Origin: Polluticaenibacter yanchengensis
GTDB lineage: Bacteria; Bacteroidota; Bacteroidia; Chitinophagales; Chitinophagaceae
Reading direction: 5' to 3'
DNA length: 64,000 bases
Assembly (NCBI GenBank): GCA_027854065.1
Contig: JAQGEF010000001.1
Span: 310,001-374,000 of the forward strand
In this document: positions 45,434 through 54,257 of the stretch, piece after piece
How positions within the stretch are numbered: the stretch's first letter is position 1
How the letters are laid out: every line of letters begins with the position of its first letter
Made by a program: the position numbers and the translations under genes
Notes under the pieces: model-generated
The model's database searches: none
What the model was told of the DNA's origin: nothing
Seen by the model: only the letters and a program-made list of their open reading frames with translations

Positions 45434-45913
45434 CTATTTACCTTTTTTAGATGACCCTTTTTTAGGAGCAGCTTTGGCGGCCTTTGGAGCAGCAGCTTTT
45501 TTAGGTGCTTCCTTTTTAGGTGCAGCAGCTTTTACAGCTTTAGGAGCAGCGGCTTTTGCAGCTTTTGGTGCAGCAGCTTTTGCAGCTTTAGGAGCCGCAG
45601 CCTTAGCAGCCTTTGGGGCAGCAGCTTTCGCAGCTTTTGGTGCAGCAGCTTTTGCAGCTTTAGGAGCAGCGGCCTTAGCAGCCTTTGGAGCAGCAGCTTT
45701 CGCGGCTTTAGGTGCAGCAGCTTTCGCGGCTTTAGGTGCAGCAGCTTTTGTAGCCTTAGGTGCAGCAGCTTTTACAACTTTAGGAGCCGCAGCCTTTTTA
45801 GGTGCTGCCTCTTTTTTTGGCGCTTCTTTCTTTGGTGCTGCAGCCTTTTTAGGAGCCGCTTCTTTTTTTGGTGCCGCTTCTTTTTTAGATGCAGCATTTT
45901 TTGCTTTTGCCAT
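45434..45913 (-). CDS. Histone H1-like Lys/Ala/Pro repeat protein
   Basis: The 159-residue protein is made almost entirely of Ala, Lys and Pro. KKEAAP units come first, then about ten copies of the octapeptide KAAAPKAA, then a KKGSSKKGK tail. Such highly basic, disordered proteins resemble eukaryotic H1 tails and bacterial HctB/AlgP-like DNA-binding proteins, so nucleoid binding is a reasonable inference. The repeat number is likely variable because the DNA is a near-perfect 24-bp tandem array. Confidence 0.8.
   Translation of the reverse strand: MAKAKNAASKKEAAPKKEAAPKKAAAPKKEAPKKEAAPKKAAAPKVVKAAAPKATKAAAPKAAKAAAPKAAKAAAPKAAKAAAPKAAKAAAPKAAKAAAPKAAKAAAPKAAKAAAPKAAKAAAPKAVKAAAPKKEAPKKAAAPKAAKAAPKKGSSKKGK
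45535..45780. repeat. 24-bp coding tandem repeat array
   Basis: Plus-strand units of the form GCAGCAGCTTTTGCAGCTTTAGGT (split here: GCAGCAGCTTTT, GCAGCTTTAGGT) repeat about ten times with mostly synonymous changes. They encode KAAAPKAA on the minus strand. Confidence 0.8.
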
Positions 45914-46125
45914 GAATTTAATTTTTATTGGTTAGTAAATTATAAAGTAAAATTAGAGAAAAAATTTTATTCACAATTATTTTAATATTCAAACTTTTTC
46001 CCCAAAAAGATTATAAACTCAACTTCAATAATTATACCAATAAAATTACTATCAAATTCTCTGTTTAAAGTATCAAAATAAAGTATTCATTCAATTCACC
46101 GCTAACTTAAATTAACGTCATTTCT

Positions 46126-46869
46126 TTACAACCCTAAAACCAGTTTAAGTTTCTGATAACCGGTTTTACTTACAGGTACTTTTGCATTGTTTTTTAAGAT
46201 AGCCAGGTAGCTGTCTTTTTCATATGGTTCTATCCTGGTTATTTGGGACACCTGTACAATGTAAGAACGATGACACCTTACAAACTCAACAGCAGTAAGG
46301 GTTTGCTCAAAATAGCCCATGGTCTTATTTTTCAAAAAGCTACCTTCATGCGTGTATACTTTTACATAATCATCTGCCGCTTCAAGGTATAAGATATCTA
46401 TAGTAGGTATTACTTTTATTTTGCTACCGCTTTTTACAACCACCCTGTTCTGCTGTACATTTAAGAGTGGAGATGATTGTAATAATTCTTCCGTTTTCTG
46501 CTGCTGGGTTTTAAGATTTTCCAGTTGGATGGCTTTATTAACAGCTATACTAAATCGTTCTTCGCTGAATGGTTTTAATAAATAATCAATCGCATGATTA
46601 TCGAAAGCTTTAATGGCATATTCATCAAATGCAGTTGTAAAAATTACGGCAGGCTTTTGCGTTAGCATTTCCAGCATTTCAAACCCATTTATTTTTGGCA
46701 TTTGTATATCCAGGAATACCAGGTCGGGCTGTAATTCAGTGATCGCTTTAAATCCCTGGAACCCGTCGCTGCACTCTGCTACAATTTCTATGTCGGAGAA
46801 CTTTTGCAGGTACTCTAACACTAACATCCTGGCTAATGGTTCATCATCTATTATTACTGCTTTCATCAT
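46126..46869 (-). CDS. LytTR response regulator (LytR/AlgR type)
   Basis: The 247-residue protein has a receiver domain with VIIDDEP, phosphoacceptor Asp54 in VFLDIQMPKING, and Lys in YLLKPF. The LytTR domain (about 140-245) has VVKSGSKIKVIPTIDILYLEAADDYVKV, FVRCHRSYIVQ and VPVSKTGYQKL. It starts inside the kinase gene (26-bp overlap), so translation is coupled and the pairing is secure. Confidence 0.92.
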   Translation of the reverse strand: MMKAVIIDDEPLARMLVLEYLQKFSDIEIVAECSDGFQGFKAITELQPDLVFLDIQMPKINGFEMLEMLTQKPAVIFTTAFDEYAIKAFDNHAIDYLLKPFSEERFSIAVNKAIQLENLKTQQQKTEELLQSSPLLNVQQNRVVVKSGSKIKVIPTIDILYLEAADDYVKVYTHEGSFLKNKTMGYFEQTLTAVEFVRCHRSYIVQVSQITRIEPYEKDSYLAILKNNAKVPVSKTGYQKLKLVLGL

Positions 46870-47914
46870 AATTATTATATATTGGAAGTAAGACCTGTAC
46901 TGTAAAAGTATTGTTCTCTTTTTTGGTTTTTAACAGATCGGACCGGTGATAGATCAACTGCAAACGCCTCAAAACAGAACTCAGTCCAAAGCCTGTACCC
47001 TTTCTTATATCAGTTTGCGCATCATCATCAAAAGGGTTCTTTACAGTTATTAATACATTGTTCTCCTTTTTCACAGCATTAATCGCTATCTCCACATCAC
47101 CTGTTGTATTGTAGAGTCCAAATTTTATCGCGTTTTCTACCAATGGTTGCAACAGCATTTTAGGTATCTGCACATCAGTAATACTCTCCTCCAACTCTAT
47201 CGAAGTTTGTAAACGGTGACCGAATCTTACCTTTTCTATTTCCAGGTATAAACTTAAGTGTTTGTATTCTGTTTGTAAACTCACCATTTGCTGATTTTCA
47301 TTGCCAATGGTCCCTCTTAAAAAATCAGAAAGCTGCAATACCATCTTCCTGGCCATAGCAGGATCCATAGAAATAAGTGCATTAATCGAATTCAGGCTGT
47401 TAAACAAAAAATGTGGTTGCAGTTGTTGGCGCAGGTTAAATAATTCTGCTTTTCTTGCCAGTTCCTCTATCTCTGTTTTCCTTTTATCTTCCTGCTCTCT
47501 TTTTTGATTCACATACCATGCAACACCCATCAACGATACACACCCGTTTATTAACAACGCTATTAAAATTCTGATAAAGCGTGTATTATAAAAGAATGCC
47601 GGATACATTGCTTTTCTACTACCGATTATTGCGGGCAATATTGAAGATACAGTAATGTACCATAGTATAACAGAAAGTAAGCATAGAGCCAGCACATACT
47701 TAAATTGATTTTGTGTGGGTAAATAATAACGGAGTGTGTTTATAATAACCAATGAAGATACTGCCAGTACTCCGTTGGAAATGATACTATCTGCAAAAGC
47801 CACTTTTACAGGCACATCGTATAAATACAGTAGTATAATGTGAACGCTTATAAGCATTAACCAGCTTACTACAAATATTATACGGTGCCGGAGTATAGAA
47901 AATGGGGAGTTCAA
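46844..47914 (-). CDS. LytS-type sensor histidine kinase
   Basis: The 356-residue protein has about four TM helices in residues 10-140, a short coiled coil, then His_kinase (LytS class) with His168 in RQQLQPHFLFNSLNSINALI. HATPase_c follows with LLQPLVENAIKFG and GFGLSSVLRRL. No extracellular sensor domain is present, so it may sense the membrane or the LiaF-like partner encoded 29 bp upstream. Confidence 0.92.
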   Translation of the reverse strand: MNSPFSILRHRIIFVVSWLMLISVHIILLYLYDVPVKVAFADSIISNGVLAVSSLVIINTLRYYLPTQNQFKYVLALCLLSVILWYITVSSILPAIIGSRKAMYPAFFYNTRFIRILIALLINGCVSLMGVAWYVNQKREQEDKRKTEIEELARKAELFNLRQQLQPHFLFNSLNSINALISMDPAMARKMVLQLSDFLRGTIGNENQQMVSLQTEYKHLSLYLEIEKVRFGHRLQTSIELEESITDVQIPKMLLQPLVENAIKFGLYNTTGDVEIAINAVKKENNVLITVKNPFDDDAQTDIRKGTGFGLSSVLRRLQLIYHRSDLLKTKKENNTFTVQVLLPIYNNYDESSNNR

Positions 47915-47943
47915 ACTGCTGAATGTTTATCGTTTATCGGTGC

Positions 47944-48783
47944 TTAATAACTGTAACTTTTAATATCCACCCCGCCAAACAACGCTACGCCACGAATAAT
48001 TAATGTTTTGCCGGGTTGTATCTGGTTCGGATTAATATTGCGTTTATCTTCAACACCGCCAAATACGGCTGTCATTTCAGACTTCACATTCCAGTGTGCT
48101 GGAATTTTCAGATCTACGCCGCCCATAATAGCATTCAGTTCCAGCACTACCGGCCCGTTAATATCTGCCTGAACAAGGTCTATTTCCGCACCGCCTAAAG
48201 CAGCGGTAACTTTACCACCTAAAAAGTTTTTACTGTATATTTTCCGGTTGATACCGCCAAATACGGCGGATACATTTACTCTTTCAGATTCCATAGTGTT
48301 AGTGTTTGTTTGAGTATTGGAGAATTGCTGAGTGTTTGAAAAATCATTAGCTTCTTCTAATGGGTCAATATAACTATCGCTATAAGTATCCTTATGCGTG
48401 TGCATATCCGTATAATCATCCTCTATGTCATTTTTTGTACTATCGTAACCAATAGCATTATTGAATTGTGGTTTCAACACTATATATAAGCCTATTAAAA
48501 CAAAAATGACGCCCCAGGTTACTTTAGTATTGTAAAACATCGGGAAAATATTATCCAGTAGTGAGACGCTACCAATAGCGGTCAATACAAACCAGGCAGT
48601 ATTCTGAAACCTGCTTTTTACACCTATTATAATACCGATGGTTATCAGTATCATTTCCCATCTGAATATCCATCTGGGGAAATAAATACCGGAGAACCTC
48701 AATAACAGGATGGTACCGATGATAATGAATATTAAACCCGTAACCGCATTTCCGGAATTTGATAATTTATTGCGCTTGCTCAT
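47944..48783 (-). CDS. LiaF-like membrane protein (cell-envelope stress)
   Basis: The 279-residue protein has four TM helices in the first ~115 residues (GLIFIIIGTILLLRFSGIYF and others). An acidic/Thr-Asn-rich linker follows, then a beta-repeat domain with AVFGGINRKIYSKNFLGGKVTAALGG, AIMGGVDLKIPAHWNV and AVFGGVEDKR. That is the LiaF/YvqF C-terminal pattern. In Firmicutes LiaF restrains a stress kinase. Here it lies directly ahead of the LytS/LytR pair, so the same role is plausible. Confidence 0.82.
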   Translation of the reverse strand: MSKRNKLSNSGNAVTGLIFIIIGTILLLRFSGIYFPRWIFRWEMILITIGIIIGVKSRFQNTAWFVLTAIGSVSLLDNIFPMFYNTKVTWGVIFVLIGLYIVLKPQFNNAIGYDSTKNDIEDDYTDMHTHKDTYSDSYIDPLEEANDFSNTQQFSNTQTNTNTMESERVNVSAVFGGINRKIYSKNFLGGKVTAALGGAEIDLVQADINGPVVLELNAIMGGVDLKIPAHWNVKSEMTAVFGGVEDKRNINPNQIQPGKTLIIRGVALFGGVDIKSYSY

Positions 48784-48815
48784 TGTATGATTGTATTTAA
48801 TAAAAGTAGTTAAAA

Positions 48816-49199
48816 TCAGATCGTATTATTTTCCTGCCCTTTGTTTAAAAAGCCCTTTGCAATTATAAATGTGCCTATAGCTATAAAGTCAATAGCCCAT
48901 AACAACTGTTTCGGTATTTGCAGGTCCAGCATCCTGTTAATAAAAAATGTACCGCCAACCAGTATAAAGTAAAACCAGTTCTGATTTTTGCTTTGATTTC
49001 TCAGAAGCTTAACCAGTCCGATGCAAAGGATAATAAAATCCCATTTAATCAGTTTTTTATCAAAAAGGAAAAACTGGTTCACCAGGATAATAATACCAAT
49101 GAATAAAAAACCAACTCCTAACAGCGATCGGCTCTCGGAGTCGGTTTTAAATAGGTTGGAAGTGTAGTTGTTAGTCTTTTGTGTTGGTGTGCTGCTCAT
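48816..49199 (-). CDS. Small membrane protein of the LiaF operon
   Basis: The start is ATG 49199 (127 aa, MSSTPTQKTNNY). A longer in-frame extension to 49292 is less likely because it adds a non-conserved-looking segment. It has three or four hydrophobic helices of the DUF5668/LiaF N-terminal style (LLGVGFLFIGIIILVNQFF; FIILCIGLVKLL), with no C-terminal beta domain. It is the first gene of the envelope operon, 32 bp before the LiaF-like gene. It may be a partner or a truncated paralog of it. Confidence 0.68.
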   Translation of the reverse strand: MSSTPTQKTNNYTSNLFKTDSESRSLLGVGFLFIGIIILVNQFFLFDKKLIKWDFIILCIGLVKLLRNQSKNQNWFYFILVGGTFFINRMLDLQIPKQLLWAIDFIAIGTFIIAKGFLNKGQENNTI

Positions 49200-49315
49200 G
49201 GCATTAAGTTTATAATGGTAGTTATTTTTATTATTTGTTGATACAAAGCTACCACATCCTGTAACACACGACAAACGTATAAAGGCCAGCACCTGTAAAC
49301 CATCGGTGAAAACCG

Positions 49316-50017
49316 CTATTTTGTCGGTGAAAACCCCTCTTCTTTTATTGCCCGTAATATTTCCCGCTTCCCGATAGGCCCTGGTGCCTTTTCTACCCTG
49401 TAGCCTGCTGCAGTTAAAGCTCTTCTTACATCACCCTTACTACAGTATGTTACCAGGCAACCGTTTTCCGCAGTACACGCATACAATTTATCAAATACTT
49501 CCGCCGTCCATAGATCCGGCTGAAACTGTGGCGCAAAAGCATCGTAGTAAATGATATCAAATTTTTTATCGCCGGCGTCAAACAGGTGCAGATCCATTTC
49601 CAGTTTTACCAGTTCAAAGTAATCATGAATGGTTATGCTATTTCCAAAACCAGATGAATGGATTTTATCATAAATATCCGCTGCATTCTCTTCATCACTT
49701 ACTTGTGCATGGTTCAGACTGTTATATTCATGCCCTTTCAACGGGTACTTTTCAATAGCCGTATAATCAATCTTCCAGTTTTCACGACCGGCCACAATCG
49801 CAGTCAGCAAGGCATTCAGGCCCGTCCCCAAGCCCATTTCCAAAACCGATATCGATTCTTTCAAGCCATTTTGAGCAATATAATACTTCAACCCGTTGTT
49901 AATAAAAATGTGGGTACTTTCCTGCAATGCACCGTATTTACTATGGTAAGTATTCGTCGTATTTACAAGTTGTATCGTATGCGAGCCATCTTGTGTTGTT
50001 GCTATTATTCTGTCCAT
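49316..50017 (-). CDS. mnmD: tRNA (mnm5s2U34) methyltransferase, MnmD type
   Basis: The 233-residue SAM-dependent methyltransferase has DGSHT, YHSKYGALQESTHIFI, SAM motif LEMGLGTGLNALL and YYDAFAPQFQPDLWT, with VTYCSKGDVRRAL later and a terminal PGPIGKREI. This corresponds to the MTase half of MnmC, i.e. stand-alone MnmD, which methylates nm5U34 in tRNA. A terminator hairpin ends only six bases before its ATG. Confidence 0.9.
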   Translation of the reverse strand: MDRIIATTQDGSHTIQLVNTTNTYHSKYGALQESTHIFINNGLKYYIAQNGLKESISVLEMGLGTGLNALLTAIVAGRENWKIDYTAIEKYPLKGHEYNSLNHAQVSDEENAADIYDKIHSSGFGNSITIHDYFELVKLEMDLHLFDAGDKKFDIIYYDAFAPQFQPDLWTAEVFDKLYACTAENGCLVTYCSKGDVRRALTAAGYRVEKAPGPIGKREILRAIKEEGFSPTK

Positions 50018-50023
50018 AAAAAA

Positions 50024-50052
50024 GGAGCAACCGGATTTTCCCCGGTTGCTCC
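50024..50052 (-). terminator. Terminator of trhO abutting the mnmD start codon
   Basis: On the minus strand the 11-bp stem GGAGCAACCGG / CCGGTTGCTCC is followed by TTTTTT and then directly by ATG of mnmD (50017). It lies 49 bp past the trhO stop. Confidence 0.8.
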
Positions 50053-50101
50053 CAAAAATAATGACTTATTTATATTCAATAACCAATTCGCACGTTACAG
50101 C

Positions 50102-51145
50102 TTACACTTCCCCGATAGTACCGTCCAGGCGTTTTCGGCTCCTGCTCTTATTAAATACGTTCTGGTCCATTTTCCGGCCACGTCTTACTTCTTTTCTTTC
50201 CTCTTCCGGCAATGCCAGCTCTTCTATACATTCCTTGCTGCAGCATTGCTGGTATTTCTCCTCGCATTCCGCACACTGAATAAACAACAGGTGACAACCA
50301 TCATTCGCACAGTTCACATGCGTATCTGCCGGTTTACCACATTGGTGACATTGTGCAATAATCTCTTCCGTCACTCTTTCCCCCAGCCGGTCATCAAACA
50401 CAAAGTTTTTACCGATAAACTCCTGCTCCAGTGCTTCTGTTTTCACCTGGTTCACATAATTAATAATCCCACCTTCTACATGGTACACATTTTTAAACCC
50501 GTTGTGCAACATATAGGCGCTGGCTTTTTCGCAACGGATACCACCTGTACAGTACATAATAATATTCTTTTCCTCGTTGCCTTTCATCATGTCCACAGCC
50601 ATTGGCAACTGCTCCCTGAAAGTATCGCTCGGCACTTCTATCGCATTTTTAAAATGCCCCACTTCGTATTCATAATGGTTACGCATATCTATAATAATGG
50701 TATCATCAGATTTTGCCAGTTCATTGTATTCATTAGCTTTCAGGTACTTCCCGGTTTTGTTCACATCAAAAGTCGGGTCATCAATACCGTCAGCTACAAT
50801 TTTATCGCGTACTTTTATTTTAAGTACCCAGAACCCTTTCCCGTCATCATCTACTGCAATATTCAGCCTCAGCGCATTCATCCATTCGTAACTGTATAAA
50901 TATGCCTTAAAAGCATCTACATTTCCTGTAGGTACGCTTACCTGGGCATTAATACCCTCGTTGGCCACATATATGCGCCCGAATACGCCCAAACCGGTAA
51001 GGCCTTTCCACAGTTCATCCCGGAATGCCTGCGGATCTTCTATACGATGATATTTGTAAAAACTAATAGTAGTGCGGGGTTCATTACTATCCAGCATGCG
51101 CTGCTTCAATTCCTTATTGGAAACTCTATTGTGTAGTACTGCCAT
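50102..51145 (-). CDS. trhO: tRNA uridine(34) hydroxylase, rhodanese-related (TrhO)
   Basis: The 347-residue protein has an N-terminal ferredoxin-like part ([38 protein letters not shown]). A rhodanese domain follows, with active-site Cys in [16 protein letters not shown] and [12 protein letters not shown] Cys-rich C-terminus ([30 protein letters not shown]) probably binds zinc. TrhO hydroxylates U34 of tRNA with O2. It is next to mnmD, another U34 enzyme. Confidence 0.92.
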   Translation of the reverse strand: MAVLHNRVSNKELKQRMLDSNEPRTTISFYKYHRIEDPQAFRDELWKGLTGLGVFGRIYVANEGINAQVSVPTGNVDAFKAYLYSYEWMNALRLNIAVDDDGKGFWVLKIKVRDKIVADGIDDPTFDVNKTGKYLKANEYNELAKSDDTIIIDMRNHYEYEVGHFKNAIEVPSDTFREQLPMAVDMMKGNEEKNIIMYCTGGIRCEKASAYMLHNGFKNVYHVEGGIINYVNQVKTEALEQEFIGKNFVFDDRLGERVTEEIIAQCHQCGKPADTHVNCANDGCHLLFIQCAECEEKYQQCCSKECIEELALPEEERKEVRRGRKMDQNVFNKSRSRKRLDGTIGEV

Positions 51146-51277
51146 AATTTTATTTTTTTAAGAACGCTTATAGAACGAGCAAAAAAATTTTAACGCAGCA
51201 AAGGTAAGTGCTATAATTATGCATTGCAACATCAAAAGGATGATTTTAATCATTCTTTCTGATTCGTTATTCATTAC

Positions 51278-51483
51278 TCGGGCGGCTGCCGCAGCCGGTT
51301 TATCCGGTTGCCAGGTGTTTTATAATTAGCCGGTGTATATAATGCAGGCTGCGGCACCGGGCTATCCGCAGTACGCCGTTTGCCGCCGTTCTTCAGAACG
51401 CTTACCGTTTCAGCATATTCTTTCTTTCAAACATTCCACGGCGGCAATCCGGGGTACTTCGCTACTATCCCTGCCGCTTACAG
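51278..51483 (-). repeat. Second dispersed repeat family, copy G
   Basis: It carries CCGGGCTATCCGCAGTACGCCG and GGGGTACTTCGCTACTATCCCT, as in the 36.9 kb copy, plus GGCTGCCGCAGCC and GCCGGTTTATCCGGTTGCC palindromes upstream. It occupies most of the 51146-51582 gap. Confidence 0.6.
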
Positions 51484-51582
51484 GCCGGGCTCATCAAAAC
51501 TGACCAATACCATTTATTATCAGCAAAAGCGGTGCATTTTTTGATAATATGTAAAATATTGCAATCACCTAATTTTCTTTTT

Positions 51583-52263
51583 ATGGATATGCTTAAAATG
51601 CTTTTTGAAGGTGCGGATAAAAATTTTATCATTGAAATTATCGGCAGAACAATATTCATGTTCTTTTTAATCTTACTCATCCTCCGCTTATCGGGCAGAC
51701 GGGGTGTGAGACAACTAACTTTATTTGAAGTAGCTATTATTTTAGGTTTGGGGTCCGCCGCCGGCGACCCGATGTTCCAGGAAGAAATACCTGTGATTTA
51801 TTCAATCATTGTTTTATTCTCAGTGATCGTGCTATATAAAATCATTACTTTTTTAGCCTCCAAATCTGAGCTAGTTACAAGAATTTTTGAAGGCAGGGAA
51901 ATGGTGGTGGTTGAAAACGGGGAATTTAAAATAGACGGCAACAAGGACTCTGACTTCTCTCAAAAAGAGTTTTTTGCCGAATTAAGAAATAAATCGATTG
52001 AGCATCTGGGACAGGTAAGGCTGGCAGTACTGGAAATTGACGGGACATTAAGCATACTCAAATACCCGACGGAAAATATCAAATACGGTTTACCATTGTT
52101 TCCCGGTTCTTATAAACCGATCCTCTCAATTCATGAAAAAGGACCTTTTGCCTGTATGTTTTGCGGTTCCATTCAACATAAACTTTCTCATAAAAATCAA
52201 ACATGTGATAATTGTGGCAAAAAGGAGTGGACTATTGCCATCAAAACCCCATTTATTCACTAA
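51583..52263 (+). CDS. DUF421 (YetF-like) membrane protein with C-terminal zinc ribbon
   Basis: The start is ATG 51583 (226 aa, MDMLKMLFEG). Three TM helices come first (IFMFFLILLILRLSGRRGVRQLTLFEVAIILGLG, with the family R-x-GRR...L..F). A cytoplasmic DUF421 domain follows, with EGREMVVVENGEF, FFAELRNKSIEHLGQVRLAVLEIDG and a YP motif. The last ~45 residues contain CMFCG ... CDNCG, a zinc ribbon that is not usual in short YetF proteins. The function is unknown, possibly stress or spore-like envelope sensing. Confidence 0.82.
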   Translation: MDMLKMLFEGADKNFIIEIIGRTIFMFFLILLILRLSGRRGVRQLTLFEVAIILGLGSAAGDPMFQEEIPVIYSIIVLFSVIVLYKIITFLASKSELVTRIFEGREMVVVENGEFKIDGNKDSDFSQKEFFAELRNKSIEHLGQVRLAVLEIDGTLSILKYPTENIKYGLPLFPGSYKPILSIHEKGPFACMFCGSIQHKLSHKNQTCDNCGKKEWTIAIKTPFIH

Positions 52264-52634
52264 TCATTCTCGGCCTGCCTTTTCAACAATACTTATAGAA
52301 TTTACATACAAAATATTTACGATTAACAACCGGGGCATAAATTGCCCAAACAGTGGCTATAATTGAGTAAACAGTCCTTTAGGCCATTATTTGCTTACTC
52401 CAAAATTATTTTTCATTTATTTTAATCTTTTATTACCATTTCTTTAATATTACCGGTGAACCTTAATAGACATTAGGCCTTCCGGCTATTTCATCCTCCT
52501 CGTCACGCGCTCCCCGGCATTGTAAACGCATCACAAATCCATTCAATTTGTAAATGGTATAAATATGGTAGCTGTAATTATGATCACAGTATTTTATGGC
52601 CGGCTTGCCAGTCATCCATTATAAACTTATCACT
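52264..52634. other. Gene-free spacer before the DUF4142 gene
   Basis: The 371 bp are AT-rich with no strong hairpin, repeat copy or reading frame that I can support. They presumably hold the promoter of the downstream stress group. Confidence 0.4.
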
Positions 52635-53180
52635 ATGAAAAAGTCAATATTAGCAGTCATTTTTACAGGATGCTTCATATTCAGTCTTGTTGCCATTACG
52701 CAAACCATTAATGCGCAAACCATTCAATACCTGGCACAGGAAAAAGACCATGAGTTTGTAGAAAAAGTTTTAGAAAAAGGGCAATGCCAAATTAGTTTAG
52801 CCAGGCTGGCACAAACAAAAGGGTTATCATCACAGGTACAACAGTTCGCTACGCAAATGGAAAGAGAGCATCAGAAAACTAACGAGGAACTGACAAAATA
52901 TGCCCAACAAAATAATTATGCAAGCATTCCGGTAGAAATGAATGATGATTCTAAAAAAGATCATGAAAAACTATCCGGAAAACTGGGTTCTGAATTTGAC
53001 AAAGTATTTGCCAAACAGATGGTAAAGAACCATGAGAAAATGATCAGATTATTCAAGGAACAAATTGAAGATGGTAAAGATGAACAGTTAAAAACATGGG
53101 CATCACAAACGCTTCCCGTTCTGGAACAACATTTAGAGAGTGCAAAAGCATTACATGAATCAGTTAAAAAAGGCAGATAA
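52635..53180 (+). CDS. DUF4142 secreted helical protein
   Basis: The start is ATG 52635 (181 aa), because MKKSILAVIFTGCFIFSLVA is a signal peptide. The mature part is a ferritin-like four-helix DUF4142 domain: DHEFVEKVLEKGQCQISLARLAQ, VQQFATQMEREHQKTNEELTKYA, FDKVFAKQMVKNHEKMIRLFKEQ and LPVLEQHLESAKAL. It is periplasmic and often stress-associated. Its exact role is unknown. Confidence 0.85.
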   Translation: MKKSILAVIFTGCFIFSLVAITQTINAQTIQYLAQEKDHEFVEKVLEKGQCQISLARLAQTKGLSSQVQQFATQMEREHQKTNEELTKYAQQNNYASIPVEMNDDSKKDHEKLSGKLGSEFDKVFAKQMVKNHEKMIRLFKEQIEDGKDEQLKTWASQTLPVLEQHLESAKALHESVKKGR

Positions 53181-53305
53181 ATAATGTACTGACAAGCAAT
53201 ACGGGAATATCCCGGCACAAATATTACCAATAACCCATTTTACCAGAATACATTATCCGGATCTTATTCCAAAGTAAACAGGTTGCTGGTTTCAAAACAT
53301 TTAAA

Positions 53306-53710
53306 ATGATAAAAGCATTAAACATAAGGTGGACCCCGTTCATACAAGGTGTGTATTTCAGTGTCGTTGCATTATGGCCCTTAATAAATATCAAAAGTTT
53401 TATGAGGGTAACAGGTGGTAAAACCGATATATGGATGGTAAATGCAGTATCTGTTTTACTATTTCCTCTAATTTTTATTCTATTCAATACGGCTTTCAAA
53501 CCTTCACCTATTCCTTTATTGCATTCTTCGGCTCTTATAGCAGGTACAGCAGGCCTGATGATGGTCGAATATAATTTTTATGTGAATGGCATTATCAGTA
53601 ACGGTTATCTTGTATACGCTATACTTGAAATCTTCTTCTTAGTATGGTGGATATGTATTTTCATTGCCACCGTTTTACATAGAATCAATACTAAAAAAAA
53701 TCACTCTTAA
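53306..53710 (+). CDS. Four-helix membrane protein, function unknown
   Basis: The 134-residue protein has four predicted TM segments (about 12-30, 45-62, 73-88 and 99-122) and a basic C-terminus. The sequence GVYFSVVALWPLINIKSFMRVTGGKTD recalls small membrane proteins seen beside stress genes in this phylum. It ends 12 bp before the PNPOx-like gene, so it is likely co-transcribed. Confidence 0.6.
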   Translation: MIKALNIRWTPFIQGVYFSVVALWPLINIKSFMRVTGGKTDIWMVNAVSVLLFPLIFILFNTAFKPSPIPLLHSSALIAGTAGLMMVEYNFYVNGIISNGYLVYAILEIFFLVWWICIFIATVLHRINTKKNHS

Positions 53711-53722
53711 AACAATAATACC

Positions 53723-54229
53723 ATGAGTATAGAAAACTTACAGAACAAGGAAGCGATTGAAAAACTTAAAGAAATGATCAACCCGATAGACATCGGCATG
53801 CTATGTACGCATACAACAGGTAGCAAACATGTACATGCAGTGCCTATGAGCACACAGGAAGTAGATGAAGATGGCAATATCTGGTTTTTATTTTCTTCGG
53901 AAAGTGACACTCACAGGAACCTGTTGCTTGACAAAAGCATCTGTCTGTTATATTCTGACCCTGGTAATTTCCAGTTTCTCAGTATTCATGCCAATACTGA
54001 GATTTTAAGAGACCAGGAACGGATTAATCAATACTGGAATAAAATGGTTCAAAGCTGGTTCGATAAAGAGAAAGAAGACCCCGGTATTTTACTGTTAAAG
54101 GTAGTACCGGCAGAAGCACATTACTGGGATACAAAATCTAATAAACTGGTTACCTTTTTTAAAATGATTGCCAGCGGCATTACCGGCGAAGAAATGGACA
54201 CAGCAAGAAGCGGTGAACTAAAAATCTGA
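53723..54229 (+). CDS. Pyridoxamine 5'-phosphate oxidase-like protein (general stress protein 26 type)
   Basis: The 168-residue split-barrel flavin-binding-type protein has NPIDIGMLCTHTTGSKHVHAVPMSTQEVDEDGNIWFLFSSESDTHRNLL and YSDPGNFQFLSIHANTEIL, with VVPAEAHYWDTKSNKLVTFFKM at the end. This pattern fits the GS26/YzzA-like branch rather than true PdxH. It is cytoplasmic. The gene order with a PfpI-like protein suggests an oxidative or general stress unit. Confidence 0.83.
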   Translation: MSIENLQNKEAIEKLKEMINPIDIGMLCTHTTGSKHVHAVPMSTQEVDEDGNIWFLFSSESDTHRNLLLDKSICLLYSDPGNFQFLSIHANTEILRDQERINQYWNKMVQSWFDKEKEDPGILLLKVVPAEAHYWDTKSNKLVTFFKMIASGITGEEMDTARSGELKI

Positions 54230-54257
54230 TTACTTAACACGATAAAAAATAATTGAC

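Noticed and set aside
45474..45935. 153-codon plus-strand frame opposite the histone-like gene
   Set aside because: It is the antisense of the 24-bp repeat array and reads as an Ala/Phe/Gly low-complexity shadow. The minus-strand frame has a start, a terminator and a sensible basic composition.
49658..50899. 413-codon plus-strand frame antisense to mnmD and trhO
   Set aside because: It spans two well-conserved minus-strand genes and their terminator. It is rich in Phe, His and Ile with no motif, as expected of an antisense shadow.
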